A program made the position numbers and the translations under genes. From JBMNQS01 sp050944255 (GTDB lineage: Bacteria > Bacillota > Clostridia > Christensenellales > Maliibacteriaceae): a DNA stretch of 11,911 nucleotides. Under the pieces are notes generated by a model, which was not told the DNA's origin, did no database searches, and saw only the letters and a list, made by a program, of their open reading frames with translations. The stretch spans positions 1 to 11,911 of the forward strand of contig JBMNQS010000067.1 of the NCBI GenBank assembly GCA_050944255.1, in the 5' to 3' direction. Numbering within the stretch: position 1 is the first letter of the stretch; the number at the start of each line of letters is the position of its first letter. This document shows, piece by piece, positions 6,917-11,911 of this stretch.

Positions 6917-6945
6917 TTGCTTTTTATTCGGTTTTTGCGTATAAT
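6917..6945 (+). promoter_or_regulatory. Predicted sigma-A promoter of tRNA-Thr
   Basis: TTGCTT (6917-6922), a 17-base spacer and perfect TATAAT (6940-6945) occur 79 bases before the tRNA. Transcription would start near 6952, giving a precursor with a 5' extension of about 70 bases that RNase P would remove. Confidence 0.7.
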
Positions 6946-7023
6946 ATTTTTTGTTGTGGCGGTAAGCATCCGTGCGCAGCGGTTTCAAACAATCTCACGG
7001 GTGACCCATGGAAACTTAAATAC

Positions 7024-7099
7024 GCTGATGTAGCTCAGGAGGTAGAGCACATCCTTGGTAAGGATGAGGTCTCGGGTTCGAGTCCCGACATCAGCTCCA
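7024..7099 (+). tRNA. tRNA-Thr (anticodon GGT), CCA encoded
   Basis: A full cloverleaf is visible: acceptor GCTGATG (7024-7030) with CATCAGC (7089-7095); D stem GCTC/GAGC (7033-7036, 7045-7048); anticodon stem CATCC/GGATG (7050-7054, 7062-7066) with loop TTGGTAA, anticodon GGT at 7057-7059; a 5-base variable loop; T stem TCGGG/CCCGA (7072-7076, 7084-7088) with loop TTCGAGT. The discriminator base is T (7096) and CCA is encoded at 7097-7099. It reads ACC and ACU threonine codons. It is a single gene with its own promoter and terminator, not part of a tRNA cluster in this window. A GCGGCAA-G-TTGCCGC hairpin (7100-7114) starts directly after the CCA. Confidence 0.96.
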
Positions 7100-7119
7100 G
7101 CGGCAAGTTGCCGCAGCCA

Positions 7120-7156
7120 ATATCGCGAATCATATGAAGTGGTTCGCGGTATTTTT
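7120..7156 (+). terminator. Intrinsic terminator of tRNA-Thr
   Basis: A 10-bp stem (7120-7129 with 7143-7152, one G-U pair) and 13-base loop is followed by TTTTT (7152-7156). It follows a small hairpin at 7100-7114, so the transcript ends with two hairpins in tandem. Confidence 0.8.
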
Positions 7157-7185
7157 ATGCCCGCGCCACGGCGACATCTAAATAG

Positions 7186-7338
7186 TCAAAGCATTATATA
7201 AAAAGGTACTGCTTTCCGATAGAAATTATCTATCTGAAAGGTAGTTTCATTTGTTCCTAAAACCCTTATCTCATGCGGTTTTGTCTCGGATAATTCCTTT
7301 ATCGGCTGTTTTTTCAATTCATCCTTTTCTCTCCTCAT
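7186..7338 (-). CDS. Possible small protein, 50 aa, or gene remnant
   Basis: An ORF from ATG 7338 to TGA 7186, bounded upstream by TAG four codons before the ATG. The product starts MRREKDELKKQPIKELSE, is rich in Lys and Glu in its first half, and ends with a more hydrophobic VPFYIML; there is no Cys, signal peptide or clear membrane helix. It resembles no family I know. The ribosome binding site is poor (only AGG, 8 bases before the ATG) and lies inside the arm of the 7341-7377 hairpin. AT-rich codons (AAA, GAA, TTA) differ from the neighbouring genes. It may be a chance ORF or the tail of a decayed, transferred gene. Confidence 0.22.
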   Translation of the reverse strand: MRREKDELKKQPIKELSETKPHEIRVLGTNETTFQIDNFYRKAVPFYIML

Positions 7339-7340
7339 TT

Positions 7341-7377
7341 CAAAAGCCTATGGTGCTTCAAGCACCATAGGCTTTTG
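7341..7377. terminator. Perfect 18-bp inverted repeat, probable terminator after ptsI
   Basis: Arms 7341-7358 and 7360-7377 are exact complements around one base; in RNA this gives about a 16-bp stem with a 5-base loop. The stem ends with AAAA on one side and TTTT on the other, so it could end transcription in either direction. It lies 79 bases after the ptsI stop and is the only strong hairpin there, making it the likely end of the PTS operon. Confidence 0.7.
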
Positions 7378-7455
7378 ACTATCCGTTTTCAGTGTTAGAG
7401 TATGTGCTCTTTACATTGTATGCAAATTCAGCGCCTGTTATTGATAGCGCCTCCA

Positions 7456-9177
7456 TCACAGTGCGCCCAATATTTTTTTGCGCGCCTCGTCAAGCAACGC
7501 TTCGATCTGCGCCGGATCGTCCAGCTCCAGTACCTTCTCGGCCAAGAGCGCCAATGCTTTGCGCTCCGCGCCGCAGACCATATATCGAACCTTTTCCACA
7601 AGGCTTGGGGCCACGCTGAGCTTGTCGATGCCCAGACCCACCAACAGCAGCAAAAACGTCAGATCACCGGCCAACTCTCCGCAGACGCTCACCTCGATCC
7701 CCGCTTTATTGCAGGAGCGAATAGTGTGCGCAATCAGGCGGATAACCGCCGGATTGTAGGGGTTGTAGAGGCTCTGTACGCTGGGATTGACCCGGTCGGT
7801 ACAGGTGACGTACTGGATGAGATCGTTGGTGCCGATGCTTAAGAAGTCGCACGCGGCGGCAAACCGCTCCGCCATCACCGCGGAGGCGGGCGTTTCCACC
7901 ATCATGCCCACCGGGATGTCCGCGTCAAAAGCAATCCCCTTTTCGGCAAGGTTGGACTTGGCCTTTTGCAGCAGGCTTTTACAGGCAGTCAGCTCACGCA
8001 TCTCGGTAATCATGGGAAACATGATCCGCACGCTCCCCGCGGCGCCTGCGGCCAAAATGGCCATCATCTGCTCAAGAAAGATATCCTCCCTGTCCAGGCA
8101 CACGCGAACGGCCCGATAGCCCAGGAAAGGATTTTCCTCCTCGGGGAGCTCCAAATAGGGCAGCGCCTTGTCCCCGCCAATGTCCAGCGTGCGGATGATG
8201 ACGGGACGCCCTTGCGCCGCAGCCACCACGGCCGTATAGGCTTCCCGCTGCTCCTCAAAGGAAGGATAGCGGTTGAAGGCGCCAAATACAAATTCCGTAC
8301 GGAACAGGCCGATGCCGTCGTACGCGGTATTTTCCAGCAATTCCATGTCCTCCCCACCGCCCACATTGGCGCAGATGGAAATGGAACGCCCGTCCCTGGT
8401 GACGCCTTTGGTCAGGCCGGCAGACCTGATCCTGCCGCAGAGCAGCTTTTCTTCCGCGGCTAAAGCCTCGAACCTGGCGGCGGTTTTGTCGTCGGGCGCT
8501 ATATAGATGTCGCCGGAGCTTCCGTCCATCACGGCGCTCTCACCTTGGGGAAACACATCGAAGATCTCCTCAACGCCTATGATGGCAGGGATGCCCATGG
8601 TTTTGGAGAGTATCACCGTATGGGAGGTCTTGCCGCCAAGCTGCGTCACTATGCCGGCCAGATAGTCCTTGTTCATCTTCAGCGTATCCGCCGGTGAAAG
8701 GTCCTGCGCCGCAAGGATGAAGGGCTCCTGCGGCAAAACCAGTTCTTCGGCACCCTGCAGGCAGTTGATCAGCATGCGGCCCACATGACGGATATCGTCC
8801 GCACGCTGGCGCATATATTCGTTGGTAAACGTCTCGAACCTGGCCGCCAGCTTCTTGGTTTCCGCTTCCACGGCCGCCTCTGCGAAGACGCCTTTTTCTA
8901 TCTGTTTAACAATCGGGTCCAAAAGGGCCTTGTCCTCCAGCATCATCAGATACGCTTTGATGATTTTGGCATCTTCTTCGCCCAGGCGCTCCTTCGCTTC
9001 CTCATACAGCACACCGGTTTCATCCAGGCATTTCTGACGGGCTTCCCGCATCCGCCGGGCCTCCGCGGCAGGGTCCGCCGAGCTGCCGGAGGCCTCCTGC
9101 ACGACGACTTTCTTCATCAGAACAATTTTTCCGTGCGCAAAACCGGGCGCACCGGGTTTACCTTTTACGTGGATCAT
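7456..9177 (-). CDS. ptsI: Phosphoenolpyruvate-protein phosphotransferase (PTS Enzyme I)
   Basis: Enzyme I, the cytoplasmic first step of the phosphotransferase system: it takes phosphate from PEP on a histidine and passes it to HPr. The 573-residue length is typical. GGKTSHTVILSKTMGIPAII (181-200) carries the phosphorylated His186. The C-terminal PEP-binding barrel has LFRTEFVF (291-298), RTLDIGGDK (329-337), FPMITEMREL (387-396), SIGTNDLIQY (447-456) and CGELAGD (499-505), with the catalytic Cys499. An AAGGAAAGAG site lies before ATG 9177. It is the last gene of an operon-like run HPr-IIA-IIB-IIC-EI; 304 bp separate it from the IIC gene, and that space is full of hairpins. It probably serves the fructose-type transporter encoded upstream, and possibly other PTS uptake systems of the cell. 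Confidence 0.96.
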   Translation of the reverse strand: MIHVKGKPGAPGFAHGKIVLMKKVVVQEASGSSADPAAEARRMREARQKCLDETGVLYEEAKERLGEEDAKIIKAYLMMLEDKALLDPIVKQIEKGVFAEAAVEAETKKLAARFETFTNEYMRQRADDIRHVGRMLINCLQGAEELVLPQEPFILAAQDLSPADTLKMNKDYLAGIVTQLGGKTSHTVILSKTMGIPAIIGVEEIFDVFPQGESAVMDGSSGDIYIAPDDKTAARFEALAAEEKLLCGRIRSAGLTKGVTRDGRSISICANVGGGEDMELLENTAYDGIGLFRTEFVFGAFNRYPSFEEQREAYTAVVAAAQGRPVIIRTLDIGGDKALPYLELPEEENPFLGYRAVRVCLDREDIFLEQMMAILAAGAAGSVRIMFPMITEMRELTACKSLLQKAKSNLAEKGIAFDADIPVGMMVETPASAVMAERFAAACDFLSIGTNDLIQYVTCTDRVNPSVQSLYNPYNPAVIRLIAHTIRSCNKAGIEVSVCGELAGDLTFLLLLVGLGIDKLSVAPSLVEKVRYMVCGAERKALALLAEKVLELDDPAQIEALLDEARKKILGAL

Positions 9178-9201
9178 AAAATCTCTTTCCTTATTGAATT
9201 A

Positions 9202-9292
9202 GGGTGGATAACGCCGCTTATCCACCCGCTTGGCCGTATGGTATCTTTCCATACCCCTATGGTGAGGTATAGGTTCGCTTGCGGGATTCCCG
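9202..9292 (-). promoter_or_regulatory. Structured leader of ptsI with alternative hairpins
   Basis: Closest to ptsI is a 10-bp perfect hairpin (9202-9211 with 9218-9227; arm GGGTGGATAA). Next come GTATGG/CCATAC (9236-9241, 9249-9254), CCATA/TATGG (9249-9253, 9258-9262) and CCTAT/ATAGG (9256-9260, 9269-9273). The second and third cannot form together, nor the third and fourth. A CGGG/CCCG hairpin follows at 9282-9292. No U-run follows the ptsI-proximal hairpin, so it is not a usual terminator. It matches no riboswitch class I could recognise by eye. It may control processing, stability or translation of the ptsI message. Confidence 0.4.
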
Positions 9293-9416
9293 GGTCGAAT
9301 GCGGTTAATCCGGTCAGTATCGGTGCTGCCCGGCAGGAGGGTAGAAGTTATCCGGCCTTTTCCCATAGCCATCGGAGGAACCAATCCGCTGCCTTTATGT
9401 CCGCCGCGTTTTTAAA

Positions 9417-9450
9417 TTTCCCCGAAGAGCATGGGCACTCTTCGGGGAAA
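9417..9450 (-). terminator. Hairpin after the IIC gene, possible (partial) terminator
   Basis: A 13-bp perfect stem with 8-base loop (9417-9429 with 9438-9450; core CCCCGAAGAG) is 31 bases after the IIC stop. On the minus strand only TTT, then A-rich sequence, follows, so termination may be incomplete. It could reduce ptsI expression relative to the upstream genes or stabilise the mRNA end. Between it and 9293 I see no clear promoter. Confidence 0.55.
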
Positions 9451-9481
9451 CCGATGTGCGCTATGTCCAGCGGTGGTCGGA

Positions 9482-10570
9482 TCAGAAATCCAGCTCTAGC
9501 GATTCCAGTTCGCGCACATCCTCCTGCACCGAATCGGGCTGCTTTACTTTCAGCCGCAGCAGGTAGTAGAGACCGCAGGTAATCAGAGAACCTATAACCA
9601 GGGCCGCCAAAAAGCCCAAGGGATTATCCATGATGGGGACGACGAATATACCCCCGTGTGGCACCGGACTGGCAACACCCCATATTTGCGTAAGTCCGCC
9701 GGCCACAGCGGCGCCCACCATGGTGGAGAAGATAACGCGCAGAGGATCGGCGGCCGCGAAGGGCAGCACGCCTTCCGTAATGAAGCTGAATCCCAGCGGG
9801 ATGGCCGCTTTAGCCGTTTCAATCTGCGGGCGGTCCCATCTCTTTTTGCCGCCGATAAGAACGGCCATGGCAATGCCCAAAGCGGGGGTCATGCCCCCGA
9901 CGATCTTAGCGGCGGTGGGCTCGGTGATGCCTTCAACCAATAGCGCGTTACAGAAGGCGGAAGCCGTCTTGTTGACAGGCCCGCCAAGGTCGAAGCCCAT
10001 CATGGCCCCGATGATGGCGCCCAGGCCGAACTTGGCGCCGCCGGCCTGCATGTTGCCCAGCGAGCTGGTGATGGCCGCCTGCGCCGCGGCAATAGGTCTT
10101 CCCAGAACAAGGTACATGGCAAAGCCCATGACCAGCGTGGAAAGAATTGGTATAATGATAATGGGCATAAGTCCCCGTACGCCCTTGGGCACCTTCCATG
10201 ATTTCATCCACAGGATCAGATAACCCACCAGGAAGCCGGCAAGCATGCCGCCCAAAAAGCCGGCCTGGATGCTGTTGGACACAAAACCCAGTGCCAGACC
10301 GGGGGCTATGCCGGGACGATCGGCGATGGAGTAAGCGATGAAAGCGGTAAGAACAGGAACGACAAAGCTCATGGCCGCTGCGCCCAGGGAGTTGAATATC
10401 CAGGGAATGCTTCCCTCGGCGGCACTGATCTGAGTAATTTCTTCTGGAGTGAGCCCCATGATGACCCCTACGATTCTCGCCAGGGCCATGCACAGGCCGC
10501 CTGCTACAACAACGGGGATCATATAGGAGATGCCGGTCATCAGATGTTTCTTAACAGTACTCAGTTTCAT
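9482..10570 (-). CDS. PTS fructose-family transporter subunit IIC
   Basis: Membrane channel of a fructose-type PTS; it carries the sugar inward while IIB phosphorylates it. 362 residues from ATG 10570, strongly hydrophobic, with about 8-10 membrane segments. Family marks are FDLGGPVNKTA (193-203), TEGVLPFAAADP (265-276) and PHGG (304-307). A TTG at 10585 is open in frame, but GGAGG ends 8 bases before the ATG at 10570, which decides the start. The C-terminal tail (about 341-362) is acidic and cytoplasmic. IIA, IIB and IIC are separate proteins here, whereas many fructose systems (FruA) are fused. The substrate may be fructose, a mannosyl compound or another sugar; no sugar-phosphate kinase or hydrolase in the window settles it. 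The IIB gene ends 32 bp upstream. Confidence 0.92.
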   Translation of the reverse strand: MKLSTVKKHLMTGISYMIPVVVAGGLCMALARIVGVIMGLTPEEITQISAAEGSIPWIFNSLGAAAMSFVVPVLTAFIAYSIADRPGIAPGLALGFVSNSIQAGFLGGMLAGFLVGYLILWMKSWKVPKGVRGLMPIIIIPILSTLVMGFAMYLVLGRPIAAAQAAITSSLGNMQAGGAKFGLGAIIGAMMGFDLGGPVNKTASAFCNALLVEGITEPTAAKIVGGMTPALGIAMAVLIGGKKRWDRPQIETAKAAIPLGFSFITEGVLPFAAADPLRVIFSTMVGAAVAGGLTQIWGVASPVPHGGIFVVPIMDNPLGFLAALVIGSLITCGLYYLLRLKVKQPDSVQEDVRELESLELDF

Positions 10571-10602
10571 CTTCGATACCTCCAAACCTTATTTTTTCGC
10601 CT

Positions 10603-10923
10603 TTAGTCTTTTTCAGCCGCAAGTTTCGCCTCGATCTTCTGGATCAGGGCCTTTGGCGACTTCATCACGACGGGTACGGGGATATCCAGCACCCTCTTGC
10701 CTTTGAAACGGTCCCTGCCGGTAATGCCGATATCCGCGGCGATAATAACGATATCCGCTTGCGCGATATCATCATCGGTAAGGCGGTCTTCCACGCCGAC
10801 TGTACCCTGAGTTTCAATTTTAACCCAGTGCCCCAGCTCTTCGGCGGCATTGACCAGTTTCTCTTTGGCAATGTAGGTATGCGCAATACCCGCGATGCAC
10901 GCCGTGATTCCAACAATCCGCAT
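10603..10923 (-). CDS. PTS fructose-family subunit IIB
   Basis: Cytoplasmic phosphocarrier that takes phosphate from IIA on a cysteine and hands it to the sugar in IIC. At 106 residues it is a normal single IIB domain. MRIVGITACIAGIAHTYIA contains the active Cys9 in the fructose-type CxxGxAHT signature (here CIAGIAHT), which assigns it to the fructose group rather than the mannitol or lactose groups. GITGRDRFKGKRV (about 67-79) fits the family as well. AAAGGA lies a suitable distance before ATG 10923. The gene is 73 bp after IIA and 32 bp before IIC, so it is almost surely co-transcribed. Confidence 0.93.
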   Translation of the reverse strand: MRIVGITACIAGIAHTYIAKEKLVNAAEELGHWVKIETQGTVGVEDRLTDDDIAQADIVIIAADIGITGRDRFKGKRVLDIPVPVVMKSPKALIQKIEAKLAAEKD

Positions 10924-10996
10924 ACAATCATCCTTTCCTCTGCATATTTTTGCTTTCTCTCATGTTTTTGTGCACAACACCCCTTCTTGTATATAG

Positions 10997-11455
10997 TTAA
11001 ATTTTATAATTTTTAAATAACGAAAACAGCTCTTCCTTGTCCCGGGCGGCCAGCAGTTTTTCACAAAAGCTGTCCTTCGCCAGCATCCTGGCGACCTGGG
11101 ACAGCAGTTTCACAAAATAGTTGTTTGTATCCTCGCCTGCCACGGCAAACATGATGATCACCTCTACGGGCTTTCCGTCTATCGTTTCCCATTCGATGGG
11201 ATTTTTAAGTTTGGCGACGGCAATGCACGTGCGGGTAACCGCATTGGACTTCCCGTGCGGAATGGCTATCCCGTTGCCGATACCGGTTTTGCCCTGACTC
11301 TCTCGAAAATAGACGTCATCGATAAACTCTTTTTTGGACTTTACGCTTCCATCCTCATAGAGCACCTGCGCCAAAGCATCCAGCGCCTCAGCCTTGTCGC
11401 TCACCTGCAGATCAAGCAGGATGGCATTTTTATTGATCACTTCACTAACGGACAT
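10997..11455 (-). CDS. PTS fructose/mannitol-family subunit IIA
   Basis: Cytoplasmic IIA domain protein (PTS_EIIA type 2), 152 residues, which accepts phosphate from HPr on His67 in GIGNGIAIPHGKS (58-70) and passes it to IIB. Typical marks around it are FRESQGKTGIGNG and the later PVEVIIMFAVAG, as in FruA and MtlA IIA domains. AAAGGAG lies 7 bases before ATG 11455. The protein is a single domain with no regulatory (PRD or HTH) fusion, so a transport role is more likely than a PtsN-like regulatory one, given IIB and IIC right after it. HPr is 55 bp upstream. Confidence 0.93.
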   Translation of the reverse strand: MSVSEVINKNAILLDLQVSDKAEALDALAQVLYEDGSVKSKKEFIDDVYFRESQGKTGIGNGIAIPHGKSNAVTRTCIAVAKLKNPIEWETIDGKPVEVIIMFAVAGEDTNNYFVKLLSQVARMLAKDSFCEKLLAARDKEELFSLFKNYKI

Positions 11456-11510
11456 CTTTTATCTCCTTTGGCCTTTCGGTTTGTCCTATTTATACGGCAA
11501 AATCAAAGAC

Positions 11511-11771
11511 TTATGCGTTTTCCAGCACCCGTACAAGGGCCTTCAGCGCCGCTTCTTCGTCCGGGCCGTCCGCCGTTATCTCGATGGTTTCGCCTTTAAC
11601 GGCACCCAGGGAAAGCAGTGAAATAATGCTCTTTGCGTCAAATGATTCTTCTTCGTCTTTCCTGCGAACGCGGATGCTGCTTTCATGAGCCATGGCGGTT
11701 TCACAGAAATCGGTGGCTGGTCTGGCATGCAGACCCTCTTCATTTTGGATGGTAAACGTCACACTTTGCAC
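11511..11771 (-). CDS. ptsH: HPr phosphocarrier protein
   Basis: Small cytoplasmic phosphocarrier between Enzyme I and IIA, 86 residues. GLHARPAT (13-20) has the active His15. The regulatory serine of Gram-positive HPr is kept, in AKSIISLLSLG (46-56): Ser48 here, since the loop before it (RKDEEESFD) is two residues longer than in B. subtilis HPr, where the serine is 46. This suggests control by an HPr kinase and a role in catabolite repression, although the sequence around it (SIISLLSLG rather than SIMGVMSLG) differs. The start is GTG at 11771 with GAAAGGA 9 bases before it. It is the first gene of the PTS run visible in the window, and may be a dedicated, operon-specific HPr rather than the general one of the cell. 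Confidence 0.94.
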   Translation of the reverse strand: MQSVTFTIQNEEGLHARPATDFCETAMAHESSIRVRRKDEEESFDAKSIISLLSLGAVKGETIEITADGPDEEAALKALVRVLENA

Positions 11772-11862
11772 AAATCGGTATCCTTTCCGCTCTTATTTTT
11801 TGAATTGGAGTACAACAAACGAACTCCCATGAGCTAAAATGCCAAATTTTGCTATATTACTA

Positions 11863-11890
11863 TTTTGCGGATTACCGTTCCTCCGCAAAA
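11863..11890. repeat. 9-bp inverted repeat upstream of the PTS operon
   Basis: TTTTGCGGA (11863-11871) and TCCGCAAAA (11882-11890) are perfect complements with 10 bases between them, 92 bp upstream of the HPr start. The T-run is on the wrong side for a terminator in either direction, so an operator is more likely. No convincing promoter with both boxes was found in 11772-11911; the real one may lie beyond the window. Confidence 0.4.
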
Positions 11891-11911
11891 ACCACTTAAA
11901 ACCACATGACT

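Larger units (their letters stand above)
7157..7455. other. AT-rich gene-poor stretch between tRNA-Thr and ptsI
   Basis: About 300 bases, clearly richer in A and T than the genes on either side. It contains a possible 50-codon minus ORF (7186-7338), an imperfect hairpin inside it (7212-7240, CTTTC-GATAGA arms with one mismatch) and a perfect inverted repeat (7341-7377). Bases 7378-7455 show no gene or clear promoter. No integrase, transposase or duplicated tRNA end was found here. Confidence 0.5.

Noticed and set aside
6454..7137. 227-codon plus ORF across the TetR gene and tRNA
   Set aside because: Runs through the tRNA and its promoter and antisense to the regulator; no ribosome binding site and no family resemblance.
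7024..7455. Integrated element bounded by a repeated tRNA end
   Set aside because: No second copy of the tRNA 3' sequence and no integrase were found in the window.
9201..9227. T-box-like AGGGTGG on the plus strand
   Set aside because: Only the first bases resemble the T-box consensus, it is simply one arm of a perfect hairpin, and no plus-strand gene follows.
9199..9384. 61-codon minus ORF in the ptsI leader
   Set aside because: Starts with TTG without a ribosome binding site and covers the hairpins; more likely non-coding.
9250..9400. Known riboswitch (cobalamin, M-box, guanidine, c-di-GMP types) in the ptsI leader
   Set aside because: The core motifs of these classes were looked for by eye on both strands and do not fit; a covariance search would be decisive.
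8785..9582. 265-codon plus ORF opposite the start of ptsI and the leader
   Set aside because: Crosses ptsI, several hairpins and the end of the IIC gene; low-complexity product typical of an antisense frame.

Overview
The window looks like a chromosomal segment of a low-oxygen Firmicute, most likely a Clostridia-type gut or anaerobic bacterium. This is inferred from strong AGGAG-type ribosome binding sites, sigma-A type promoters, an HPr with the Gram-positive regulatory serine, a PdaC-like deacetylase, a SPASM-type radical SAM enzyme and a DhaS-like TetR regulator. Most genes are on the minus strand. The bases are GC-rich except for an AT-rich island between a tRNA gene and ptsI.

Layout, left to right. 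Positions 1-866 (minus) hold ribokinase rbsK, cut at its C-terminus by the window edge, with its own promoter. Positions 935-2398 (minus) encode a membrane-anchored PdaC-like polysaccharide deacetylase. Positions 2601-3989 (minus) encode a SPASM radical SAM enzyme. It is divergent from 4187-5185 (plus), a paralog that has lost the cluster-binding cysteines. Each of these two genes has a good promoter in the 197-bp space between them, and each -35 box overlaps a dyad. A bidirectional terminator at 5192-5224 separates the plus gene from a convergent bicupin gene (5235-6161, minus). Upstream of the bicupin lies a frameshifted TetR-family regulator (6202-6755). A tRNA-Thr(GGT) follows on the plus strand (7024-7099), with its own promoter and terminator. 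Positions 7157-7455 are AT-rich, with a possible 50-codon ORF and a perfect 18-bp inverted repeat.

Positions 7456-11771 (minus) form a complete fructose-type phosphotransferase operon read HPr, IIA, IIB, IIC, Enzyme I. All five phosphotransfer components are present, with their active-site His/Cys residues intact. Phosphate would pass from PEP to EI (His186), HPr (His15), IIA (His67), IIB (Cys9) and then the sugar crossing through IIC. The roughly 300-nt space before ptsI contains several hairpins, some mutually exclusive, and may be a regulatory leader.

The most unusual feature is the head-to-head pair of an apparently active SPASM radical SAM enzyme and a cysteine-stripped homolog, which looks like a pseudoenzyme partner. 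The TetR frameshift, the AT-rich island beside the tRNA and the structured ptsI leader are secondary points of interest. No CRISPR array, insertion sequence or phage gene was seen.
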